Shown piece after piece: positions 14,879 to 21,529 of a stretch of 21,529 nt of DNA (its first letter is position 1; each line of letters opens with the position of its first letter). Made by a program: the position numbers and the translations under genes. Under the pieces are notes generated by a model. It was not told the DNA's origin and did no database searches. It saw nothing but the letters and a program-made list of their open reading frames with translations. The stretch is from CAZFDE01 sp964517795 (GTDB taxonomy: Bacteria; Planctomycetota; Phycisphaerae; Sedimentisphaerales; Anaerobacaceae): positions 1 to 21,529 of the forward strand of contig CAZFDE010000043.1 in assembly GCA_964517795.1 (NCBI GenBank). Direction: 5' to 3'.

Positions 14879-16130
14879 TGCGTCGTCCTCCCAAAACACG
14901 GTTCATTGCCCATGCGAAACAGGCCGCAAACAGGCCCATCACGGCGAAATCGGTCGGCGGCGTGAATTTCAGCCAGTCGAGGACCACCAGCACCGGCCCG
15001 GCCACCAGAATACCGCAAAAACACGCGCATCCGGAGGCCGCGATGATCTCGCCGCGTCGTTCGGGCGCCGAGCGGGTCTGGATAAAACTGACCAGCGGGA
15101 TTAGGTAAATGCCCGCGCTGGTGCCCAGCAGCCCCAACACGATCACCAGATAATATACCGTGACCGATTGCGGAACCCATTGCACCGCCCATGTTGCCGC
15201 CATCAGCACGGCCATGCCCATCGCGCAGGGCACCAGTAACTTATACCATGCTTTCGAGCGAACCAGCCGTGTGCTGATCAGCCCGCCAACGGCGATGCCG
15301 ACCAGTTCGGCAACGACCAGAAAGCTGGTCAGCGTATCGCTGAATCCGAGGTAGTCCTTGCCAAGGTTGTTGATGACCAGCATCTGCAGCGAGCCGGTGA
15401 ACCAGAAAAACGTATTGCCGATAATCGCCAGGCCCAGGAGCTTATCGTGTTTGAGGCTGATCCAGGTGCGAACGGTCTGCACAGGCCCGGAGAAGGGGAA
15501 TTTGATATTCGGTGCGGCCGGGGCGAACCGCGGCACAAAGAAACTGACGATCACGCCCGCCACGCCGATCAGTACGCATGCGGCCGCGACCCAGACGCGG
15601 CCCGCGGGCACGCCGTCGAATTCACCGGACCGATCCAGCGCGAATCCCGCACAGGCGATCCCGAACAGAATCGCCGCGGTACTGAAGATTCGCAAAAAGG
15701 CGTTGGCCTTGGGTACGTGCTGCGACGGATAGAGTTCCGGCAGCGAGCCGTTGAGCGCCGGGCCGAACAGCGTCGATTGCAGCCCCATCATAAAGAGCAT
15801 CGCGAAAATGCACGGCCAGTTGACAAAATAGATTCCGACTGCCCCGACCAGCATGGCCGCCAGTTCGAAGAATTTGGAAAAGACGATCACATCGTGCTTG
15901 CTGAATCGGTCCGCACAGTATCCCGCCCAGGCGGCAAAGAGGATAAACGGTACGGTAAAGACGACGATCGCATAACCCTGCAGGTAGTTTTTGCCCTGGC
16001 CGATCGCGATCAAAAGCGCCGCCTGCTTGAAGAAATTGTCGTTGAAGACGCCCATGAAGTACACCCCGGCCATCGCGGCGAACTTGCCCCGTACCCGGCG
16101 GACATACTGTTTAAGCTCCATCTCATTCAT
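14871..16130 (-). CDS. LplT-like major facilitator superfamily transporter (lysophospholipid flippase type)
   Basis: 419 residues with about twelve hydrophobic segments. Seen: the N-terminal GVYFMGVFNDNFFKQAALL, characteristic of LplT and the MFS part of LplT-Aas fusions; AGYCADRFSKHDVIV as the MFS loop 2-3 motif; and GLQSTLFGPALNGSLPELYP. In E. coli LplT flips lysophospholipids inward, where Aas re-acylates them; the downstream gene here is an Aas-like enzyme, which strongly supports the same pathway. The ATG at 16130 lies 8 nt after the repressor stop with a weak ribosome binding site, so it probably relies on coupling; an in-frame ATG nine bases later is possible. It overlaps the next gene by 8 nt. 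Confidence 0.88.
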   Translation of the reverse strand: MNEMELKQYVRRVRGKFAAMAGVYFMGVFNDNFFKQAALLIAIGQGKNYLQGYAIVVFTVPFILFAAWAGYCADRFSKHDVIVFSKFFELAAMLVGAVGIYFVNWPCIFAMLFMMGLQSTLFGPALNGSLPELYPSQHVPKANAFLRIFSTAAILFGIACAGFALDRSGEFDGVPAGRVWVAAACVLIGVAGVIVSFFVPRFAPAAPNIKFPFSGPVQTVRTWISLKHDKLLGLAIIGNTFFWFTGSLQMLVINNLGKDYLGFSDTLTSFLVVAELVGIAVGGLISTRLVRSKAWYKLLVPCAMGMAVLMAATWAVQWVPQSVTVYYLVIVLGLLGTSAGIYLIPLVSFIQTRSAPERRGEIIAASGCACFCGILVAGPVLVVLDWLKFTPPTDFAVMGLFAACFAWAMNRVLGGRRNA

Positions 16131-16138
16131 CGGCGACT

Positions 16139-16915
16139 CTATAACGTTTCAAAGCGGGTGACCGCTCGGTACATGCCGTTGATCTTGTCGGCCTCGACGA
16201 TCAGCGGCGAGAACTGTTCGTTTCGCGGCTGCAGGCGGATCCGGTTATCCTCCTCGAAGAAGATCCGCTTGAAGGTCGTCTCGTGCGGGTCGCGGAACCG
16301 CACAAAGCAGTCGTCACCGCTGTGGACCTGGGCCGCGGGCGAAAAGATCACGATATCGCCCTCGTGGAACTTCGGCTCCATCGAATTACCGACGACCCGT
16401 ACGGCGAACGCGCTCGGATCATGCAGGTCCGGACAGCGAATATAATCGTCTGCGACGCCCACCGGGTAATCCAGATCGTCAAAATCGGTCGGGTAGCCCG
16501 CGGCAACCTTGTTGATGATCGGTACCGGCCGCTCGGGCACGACGGTCAGCGGTTCGACATTGTTATCCGAACCGATCTCATTGAGAAATTGCGCCAACTC
16601 GGCCGCCGGCGCGTTGCGTTTGACCATGTCCTTGAGAATCTGGCGAAATCGCTTGTTCTGCGTCTCGGACTTTTCGATCCGGTCGCGGATATCCGAGGGC
16701 AGGTTATGCATGTGGGCGATATACAGCAGCTCGCCTCTGGCGAACTGCAGGATCTGCTCGAGCTTCATCAGCAGTTCGTCGCTGGGCGGGTTGGCGACGC
16801 GGCCGGTCTCGATGGTCGATAGATACGGCTTGGAAAATCCGCTGCGGCGGCCGACCTCATCCAGCGTCAGCCCCAGCCGTTCGCGTTTATTTCGTATGAT
16901 CCGTCCTAATGACAT
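16139..16915 (-). CDS. XRE-family repressor with S24 (LexA/CI-like) self-cleaving peptidase domain
   Basis: 258 residues. An N-terminal helix-turn-helix of the Cro/CI type (about 3-65: LGRIIRNKRERLGLTLDEVG, then SGFSKPYLSTIETGR), a helical linker, and a C-terminal S24 domain. The self-cleavage site is Ala139-Gly140 in KVAAGYP; the nucleophile is Ser178 in VVGNSMEPKFHEGDIV; the general base is Lys216 in TTFKRIF. All three are intact, so RecA- or stress-induced self-cleavage is plausible. ATG 16915 has GAGG 6 nt upstream; an upstream ATG at 16939 has none and would precede the normal domain start. First gene of the repressor-LplT-Aas operon; a perfect palindrome sits at its promoter, so autorepression is likely. 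It differs from LexA itself in having an XRE instead of a winged-helix DNA-binding domain. Confidence 0.93.
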   Translation of the reverse strand: MSLGRIIRNKRERLGLTLDEVGRRSGFSKPYLSTIETGRVANPPSDELLMKLEQILQFARGELLYIAHMHNLPSDIRDRIEKSETQNKRFRQILKDMVKRNAPAAELAQFLNEIGSDNNVEPLTVVPERPVPIINKVAAGYPTDFDDLDYPVGVADDYIRCPDLHDPSAFAVRVVGNSMEPKFHEGDIVIFSPAAQVHSGDDCFVRFRDPHETTFKRIFFEEDNRIRLQPRNEQFSPLIVEADKINGMYRAVTRFETL

Positions 16916-17019
16916 AAGCCACCTCGACAATTTTAACACTGTTTTTCACGGATTTATAAAACCAAGTGCCCGCAGGGCTTCAACAATGCTATTCACTATT
17001 CACCGGTAACTATCCACTT

Positions 17020-17051
17020 TAGCTCACACCACTATATATTGGTGTGAGCTA
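17020..17051 (-). promoter_or_regulatory. Perfect 12-bp inverted repeat, probable operator over the S24-repressor promoter
   Basis: Arms TAGCTCACACCA (17020-17031) and TGGTGTGAGCTA (17040-17051) are exact reverse complements around an 8-nt AT spacer. The right arm and spacer lie between a weak -35 (TTGCGT) and a TATAGT -10 box on the minus strand (17-nt spacing), pointing toward the repressor gene about 105 nt away. No T-tract follows the dyad, so it is an operator and not a terminator. The obvious ligand is the adjacent XRE/S24 protein (inference). Confidence 0.65.
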
Positions 17052-17100
17052 ACACGCAAGCCTTGTTTTGTGCTTATATAACTAAACTTATAGTAAAACA

Positions 17101-17124
17101 GAAAAAATAGCAAGAAAAAGCTAT
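17101..17124 (-). terminator. Intrinsic terminator downstream of the DJ-1 gene
   Basis: On the minus strand ATAGC (17124-17120) and GCTAT (17111-17107) form a 5-bp stem with an 8-nt T-rich loop, directly followed by a run of T residues (17107-17102) and more T-rich sequence. It lies about 35 nt after the stop of the DJ-1-family gene and ahead of the repressor operator, separating the two units. The stem is short, so strength is uncertain. Confidence 0.5.
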
Positions 17125-17158
17125 AACTTATTATTTTATATACGGTTATGGGCTGGCT

Positions 17159-17707
17159 TTAGACCAGCATGGCGTCGGCGGTTTGGCGGGCTTTTTCGGG
17201 GCCGGCCAGCAGCTCCACCAGCTTCAGCGCAAACGCCAGTGCAGTCGCCGGGCCCTGGCTGGTGATGCAGTTACCGTCCACGACGACTTTCTCGTTGCTG
17301 GGCCGGGCGTCCTTTAATTCGCCGAGCATCGCGGGATAGCAGGTGGCCTTTTTACCGGCGATCAGGCCGTGGGTCTGCAGTGCGCATGCGGGCGAGGCGC
17401 AGATGGCCGCATACAGTCGGCCCGCCTGCTTTTGCTTTTTGAGCATCGCGATCAAAGGATCGCAGTCACGCAGGTGCTCGGCTCCGGGCAATCCGCCGGG
17501 CAGCGCGATCAGGTCGAATTGCTGGTCTTTGCATTCGTCGATGCGCATGTCGGCAACGATTTTAACCCCGCGGCTGCACGTAACCTGCTTTTGAGCCATA
17601 ACTGAAGCAACCGTTACATCGATGCCGCCGCGAACCAGTGTATCGATGATCGTGACCGCTTCGAGCTCTTCAGTTCCGTCTGCAATGGGTACAAGTGCTT
17701 TAGCCAT
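17159..17707 (-). CDS. yajL: DJ-1/PfpI family protein, YajL type
   Basis: 182 residues, cytoplasmic, normal YajL/DJ-1 length. Seen: LVPIADGTEELEAVTIIDTL with the conserved Glu16, VTCSRGVKI, LPGGLPGAEHLRD, the nucleophile elbow AAICASPACAL with Cys103, and the C-terminal ITSQGPATALAFALKLVELL. Family members act in oxidative-stress protection and have been described as chaperones, glyoxalases or deglycases; the true activity is debated. ATG 17707 has GAGG 5 nt upstream and matches the family N-terminus; an upstream ATG at 17755 would add 16 residues without a ribosome binding site. It stands alone, divergent from the GH28-like gene, with its own terminator. Confidence 0.92.
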   Translation of the reverse strand: MAKALVPIADGTEELEAVTIIDTLVRGGIDVTVASVMAQKQVTCSRGVKIVADMRIDECKDQQFDLIALPGGLPGAEHLRDCDPLIAMLKKQKQAGRLYAAICASPACALQTHGLIAGKKATCYPAMLGELKDARPSNEKVVVDGNCITSQGPATALAFALKLVELLAGPEKARQTADAMLV

Positions 17708-17871
17708 ATCAACCTCGTGAAAACCTAAAGGTTCAAAATTCAAACGCAAAACCAAAATTTAAAACTGAAAGCTGTCGCTTCCCTTTCTTCCTTAGCATAC
17801 TCGAATCCAATATATTTACAACTGTTTTATCTCATCAATCTGGATATTTCTTTCATTTTGACCGAATCTTC

Positions 17872-17899
17872 TTGACCATTCCGAAGCTCATTCTGTAAA
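17872..17899 (+). promoter_or_regulatory. Promoter for the GH28-like gene
   Basis: TTGACC (17872-17877), a 16-nt spacer and TGTAAA (17894-17899), followed by AGGAG (17915-17919) 6 nt before the ATG at 17926. A second TTGACC lies 15 nt upstream of the first, a short direct repeat that might serve a regulator. Confidence 0.5.
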
Positions 17900-17925
17900 G
17901 TCGTTGATATTTATAGGAGCCAACC

Positions 17926-19458
17926 ATGATCGTTAGTGGTGTATGTGAGAAATATCTATCAATATTCATTTTATGTTTGCTGTTCTGCCTGTCACAATGC
18001 GCATCATCTCATGAAATGATACGAATAACGCCGACAGGAGATTCCGTTGCCGTTGCATATACCGCTACAGCGATGCCGAAAAAAGAGGGCCAAAACTTCA
18101 CGTCACAAATGCCGGCGAAGCTTGTACCGCAGGCCTTCGACGATATTCGATACATCCATTTTGCCTTTGAAGGGTCCTGCCGAATCGATATTCGCCCCGG
18201 CATAAAAGTAAACAGTGTGAATGTCAGTCCGCATCGTTACAATATAAAGCCTGTCTTAAACGATAATCAACTCTCGATGAACTTAACTGAATCGGCCAAA
18301 TTGGTCATCACTTTCAACGAGCAGGATACGTTCTTTATTTTCGCCGATCCGCTCGAAAAAGGTCCGCCAAATCCTTTATATGCCGATGTTGTCAGCATCG
18401 CGGACTTTGATGTGGATAACACGGCCTCTTCGCTGTCAACGAAGCGGATACAAAACGCCATCGATACGTTACCTGAAAACGCAACGCTTTACGTGCCGGC
18501 CGGTAAGTATCTGACGGGGACCGTTTTCCTGAAAAGCAATATGAATCTATACCTTGCACCGGGGGCCGAATTGCGGGGCTCGCCGGAACGTTCCGATTAT
18601 AAAAACGGGCATGATACACTGATCTATATGAAAAACGCGGCAAATGTAAAGCTGTCCGGAAGTGGTACAATCAACGCAAACGGACGGGCATTGAGAAAAC
18701 AGGGCCGGCGGGGAAATGTGTTTCGTGCTGTCGATTGTGAGAATATCACGATCGAAGGCCTCATATTCAAGGATTCGCCGTCCTGGAATACAAGGCTGAT
18801 AAACTGTCAAAACGTTCATATATCCAACCTGAAGATCATCAACAGCCAGAAACTAACCAATACCGATGGGATCGATCCTGACGACTGCCGCCATGTGTGG
18901 ATCGAAAATTGCTTTGGATACTGCGGGGATGACCCTGTTGTCATTAAGAGCACCGGCAAATCGGACGAAGCACTGTTAGATGTATATGATATCACCGTCA
19001 AGGGCAATGTTTTTATGACGCTGAAAAACGCCCTCAAAGTCGGCACTGAAACGGTCGCCGCAAAGATGTACGATATCACGTTTATCGATAACGATATTCT
19101 ATACGCCGACCGCGGGATGGCGGTGTGCTGCAGGGACGGTGCCGATATCAGCAATATCAGATTCATCAACAACCGCTTCGAGCGCAGTTTGACAACGGGC
19201 GGTGTTAAAGAAAGATTGATCGATTTTTACATCGAGCACCGCAAAGGCAAGGGGCGAATACACGATATTCTTATCAAAGACTGCCATGCGGAGGGATACT
19301 GGCCGCAGCAGTCCACCATGCTCGGTCTTGACGAAGCGCATCAGATATCCAATGTGCTTTTTGAAAATTTCACGATCGGTGACAAGATCTGCAAAAATGC
19401 CCAACAGGCAAGACTGAAAACCAACGAACATGTAAGCAATATTACGTTTACTGAATAA
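17926..19458 (+). CDS. Secreted GH28-like polygalacturonase-type parallel beta-helix protein
   Basis: 510 residues. An N-terminal hydrophobic segment (about 10-22) followed by CLSQCASS looks like a signal peptide; a lipobox reading LSQC is poor, so export as a soluble or periplasmic protein is likelier. Residues about 65-145 form the small beta domain seen before GH28 in Bacteroidetes and planctomycetes (FAFEGSCRIDIRPGIKV, SPHRYNIKPV, FFIFADPLE). Then comes a right-handed beta-helix with the GH28 motifs NTDGID (Asp314) and GDDPVVIKS (Asp335/336). The usual third motif with catalytic His (GHG) reads ALKVGTET and the RIK motif reads CCRDG, so the active site is only partly conserved. Pectin or another galacturonic-acid-containing glycan is the likely target, not proven. 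Strong ribosome binding site AGGAG. It is a lone gene, with no pectinolytic cluster or SusCD-like partner. Confidence 0.82.
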   Translation: MIVSGVCEKYLSIFILCLLFCLSQCASSHEMIRITPTGDSVAVAYTATAMPKKEGQNFTSQMPAKLVPQAFDDIRYIHFAFEGSCRIDIRPGIKVNSVNVSPHRYNIKPVLNDNQLSMNLTESAKLVITFNEQDTFFIFADPLEKGPPNPLYADVVSIADFDVDNTASSLSTKRIQNAIDTLPENATLYVPAGKYLTGTVFLKSNMNLYLAPGAELRGSPERSDYKNGHDTLIYMKNAANVKLSGSGTINANGRALRKQGRRGNVFRAVDCENITIEGLIFKDSPSWNTRLINCQNVHISNLKIINSQKLTNTDGIDPDDCRHVWIENCFGYCGDDPVVIKSTGKSDEALLDVYDITVKGNVFMTLKNALKVGTETVAAKMYDITFIDNDILYADRGMAVCCRDGADISNIRFINNRFERSLTTGGVKERLIDFYIEHRKGKGRIHDILIKDCHAEGYWPQQSTMLGLDEAHQISNVLFENFTIGDKICKNAQQARLKTNEHVSNITFTE

Positions 19459-19524
19459 GGTTTTCAGGTGCAACTTCCGCAATAGGAAATCAAACTCAAA
19501 CGCAAACCTGAGGATTCAAAACGC

Positions 19525-20505
19525 TTAACTACTTTTCGGCTTTCTTAATATTGTTTTCGCTTTTTGGCAGTCTTTGCCGATCTGGGCGATCAGGTCCTGT
19601 TCGGTCTTGAACTTATGCTGCGTGCGGATATGCTCGACGAAATCCATCGCCATGAACTTTCCTTCGATCGGGCCGGTCGTTTGCTCAATCAGGTGTGTTT
19701 CGATCAGCAGCGGATTATCGTCGCCGAATGTTCGGGTCTGGCCGATACTGAAGACCGCCGGCCGCGTTGCCGGTGATGCGATGATCGCGTCCGCTGAATC
19801 GGCGAGATTGACAAATCCGGCATAGACGCCCTGGGCGGGGATGACCTGCGATGGGATATCCATATTCAGCGTCGGAAAACCGAGCTGTCGGCCGCGGCCG
19901 TGGCCGGGGATGACCGGGCCGTATAACCGGTACGGTCGGCCTAAAATTACATGTGCATCGGCGACGTGGCCGCTTTCGAGCATGTAGCGAATCATCGTGC
20001 TGGCCGCCCGGATCAACTGGCCGGTCGATAAGGTGACCAGCCGCGGCGGCACCATCGTGACACCGAAACTGAATTTATCACCCAACTGCCGCAGCGTATC
20101 GATAGTGCCGCTTCGATCTTTGCCGAAATTGAAATCGCTGCCCTCGACCACCATTGTCGAATGCAGCGGCACCAGGAACCGCTCGACGAAATCGTTCGGG
20201 GATAACTCGAGCACCTCGCGGCAGTTCTGCAATACCAGCAGGACATCGACGCCGTTTTTCGTCAGCAGCATCGATTTCATGGGCAGCGGCGTCAGCATAC
20301 CCGGCGCTTTTTCCGGATAGAGCATCGCCACCGGATGCGGCTCGAACGTAACCGCGACCAGCGGGGCGTTCTGTTTTTGCGCAAAGCCGCGGGCCTCCAG
20401 CAGAATCTGCTGATGGCCGCGATGAACGCCGTCGAAGTTGCCGATCGTGACGACCGGATTTTGGACGTCGCTGCAAAGCTGTTCGATGGTATGAACCGTT
20501 TTCAT
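19525..20505 (-). CDS. ribF: Bifunctional riboflavin kinase/FAD synthetase
   Basis: 326 residues, near the usual 305-315. It converts riboflavin to FMN and then FAD in the cytoplasm. Seen: the N-terminal nucleotidyltransferase with VVTIGNFDGVHRGHQQ, VTFEPHPVAML and EGSDFNFGKDRSG, and the conserved IRAASTMIRYML; then the C-terminal flavokinase with GHGRGRQLGFPTLNM, GVYAGF and the late Glu-containing LIETHLIE. The ATG at 20505 matches the family start and overlaps the stop of the oxidoreductase gene as ATGA, so the two are translationally coupled. No FMN riboswitch is seen, as expected for a second gene in an operon. Confidence 0.96.
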   Translation of the reverse strand: MKTVHTIEQLCSDVQNPVVTIGNFDGVHRGHQQILLEARGFAQKQNAPLVAVTFEPHPVAMLYPEKAPGMLTPLPMKSMLLTKNGVDVLLVLQNCREVLELSPNDFVERFLVPLHSTMVVEGSDFNFGKDRSGTIDTLRQLGDKFSFGVTMVPPRLVTLSTGQLIRAASTMIRYMLESGHVADAHVILGRPYRLYGPVIPGHGRGRQLGFPTLNMDIPSQVIPAQGVYAGFVNLADSADAIIASPATRPAVFSIGQTRTFGDDNPLLIETHLIEQTTGPIEGKFMAMDFVEHIRTQHKFKTEQDLIAQIGKDCQKAKTILRKPKSS

Positions 20506-21506
20506 TGCCCGGACCTTTCACAGGGATATTTCAGTTCGATCTGCATTCGTATTGTATCGCTTGTTTGCATAATGCAAAGGGATTCTTCAAGCGGCATAAT
20601 CTCGGATTCGAGCCGACCCTCTCGGATGCAGTCCATGGTGTGGCGGGTCTCGAACTGAAAACCGGACCCTTCGAACGGCATTTCAATCATTTCAGTGCCT
20701 TGATGTGTGACGATCTTGGCCCAGTCGGCCTTATAAAAATTATCACTCAGAACGATATAGCCCTTTGTTCCATAGATCGCGGCCCGGCGGTCGGTATGCA
20801 GGTCGATCGCGGTATTGAATACGGCCGTTCGACTCTCATTATAGGTGAAGATCGCGGTGGTCTGGGCATCGACACCGGTCTTTGCGAACCGCGCGGCGGC
20901 CTTGATCTGATCGGGCTGCCTTCGAAAAATAAACGAGAGAAACGAAATGCAGTAGATGCCCACATCCAGCAGCGCCCCGCCGCCAAGGGCAGGATTGAGC
21001 GCCCGCTTTTTTGGGTCATCGCTTGCTTTGAAGCTGAAATCCGCGCGAGCGAATTGCAGATCGCCGATCATGCCGGCATCAATGACTTCTCTTACCTTTT
21101 GCAGAACCGGCAGAAATCGCGTCCACATCGCCTCCATCAAAAACACCTTGTTCTCCTTCGCGGCCGTGATCATTTTCTCAGCCTGTTCCGCATTCATACA
21201 CAGCGGCTTTTCGCAGAGGACCGCTTTTTTGTGTTCCAGACACAGGATGGTATTGTCCATGTGCATCGGGTGCGGCGTGGCAACATAGACCACATCGATA
21301 TCGTCCGCCGCGACCAGCTCCTGATAGCTGCCATAGGCATTGGGGATATCGAATCGTTTGGCGAATGCTTCGGCGGTCTTTTTCGACCGTGAGCCGACGC
21401 CGGCCAGTTCGGCCCCGTCGATTTTTTTTAACGTTTCTGCAAAGACGCCTGCAATACCGCCGGTGCCGATGATGCCCCAGCGAATTTTTTTGTTTTTGGA
21501 TGCCAT
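20502..21506 (-). CDS. Gfo/Idh/MocA family NAD(P)-dependent oxidoreductase
   Basis: 334 residues. An N-terminal Rossmann domain with WGIIGTGGIAGVFAETL, YVATPHPMHMDN and the catalytic-lysine motif CEKPLCMNAEQAEKM, then a C-terminal alpha/beta domain beginning LMEAMWTRFLPVLQKVREV and GGGALLDVGIYCISF. The MEAMWTRF segment is typical of the dihydrodiol dehydrogenase/glucose-fructose-oxidoreductase-like branch, which acts on sugars or cyclic diols; the substrate is not determined. The ATG at 21506 has GGAG 9 nt upstream. The stop overlaps ribF by four bases. Why a sugar-type dehydrogenase is coupled to FAD synthesis is unclear; it may be simple co-transcription. The promoter region lies outside the window. 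Confidence 0.9.
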   Translation of the reverse strand: MASKNKKIRWGIIGTGGIAGVFAETLKKIDGAELAGVGSRSKKTAEAFAKRFDIPNAYGSYQELVAADDIDVVYVATPHPMHMDNTILCLEHKKAVLCEKPLCMNAEQAEKMITAAKENKVFLMEAMWTRFLPVLQKVREVIDAGMIGDLQFARADFSFKASDDPKKRALNPALGGGALLDVGIYCISFLSFIFRRQPDQIKAAARFAKTGVDAQTTAIFTYNESRTAVFNTAIDLHTDRRAAIYGTKGYIVLSDNFYKADWAKIVTHQGTEMIEMPFEGSGFQFETRHTMDCIREGRLESEIMPLEESLCIMQTSDTIRMQIELKYPCERSGQ

Positions 21507-21529
21507 AACTGAATTCTCCGAACATGTTT

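Noticed and set aside
17020..17051. Perfect palindrome as a terminator of the DJ-1 gene or a CRP-type site
   Set aside because: No T-tract follows it, and a separate terminator lies nearer the gene. The TCACA/TGTGA halves are in the opposite order and spacing to a CRP site.
1..21529. CRISPR arrays, insertion sequences, tRNA or rRNA genes
   Set aside because: No regularly spaced repeats, transposase-like proteins or conserved RNA gene motifs were seen on either strand.

Overview
The window is a gene-dense bacterial chromosome segment of moderate GC content with no rRNA, tRNA, insertion sequence or CRISPR array that I can see. The best guess for the host is a planctomycete of the Phycisphaerae/Sedimentisphaerales type. 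This is an inference from a ParA-like ATPase carrying a C-terminal glycogen-binding (CBM48-like) domain, RNase Y next to YmdB, a GH28 polygalacturonase-like protein of the kind common in polysaccharide degraders, and the general style of the glycosyltransferases. No marker gene settles the taxonomy.

Layout, left to right. (1) 1-404 is a leader with no convincing gene, then a ParA/CBM fusion gene (+). (2) A class II aldolase-like gene (-) is divergent from cysteine synthase cysK (+). Two related hairpin elements with a purine-rich core (2513-2562 and 3701-3750) flank cysK. (3) A GT2 dolichol-phosphate-sugar-synthase-like transferase (+) runs tail-to-tail, with a 19-bp overlap, into an ArnT/PMT-type membrane glycosyltransferase (-). 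Together they look like a lipid-linked sugar transfer pair. (4) A compact minus-strand operon with a near-consensus promoter encodes a small DUF5678-like protein, a single-domain retropepsin-like aspartic protease and YjbQ. (5) rny, ymdB and a GT4 glycosyltransferase (-) lie behind a 460-nt leader that starts at a strong promoter and folds into three hairpins. (6) A three-gene minus-strand operon encodes an XRE/S24 LexA-CI-like repressor, an LplT-like MFS transporter, and a long PlsC-ACP-AMP-ligase fusion related to Aas. It is preceded by a perfect 12-bp inverted repeat that covers its likely -10 box. (7) A DJ-1/YajL protein (-) is followed by an intrinsic terminator, and is divergent from a secreted GH28-like polygalacturonase (+). 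(8) A Gfo/Idh/MocA oxidoreductase and ribF (-) overlap by ATGA.

Functionally this is mostly housekeeping (cysteine, FAD, RNA turnover, membrane lipid repair, surface glycosylation) with several unusual architectures. The most interesting are the S24-repressor-controlled lipid-recycling operon with an acyl carrier domain built into the acyltransferase/ligase, the structured rny leader, the protease/DUF5678-like pair and the ParA-CBM fusion. All functional statements are from reading the sequence and known family motifs; no database search was run.
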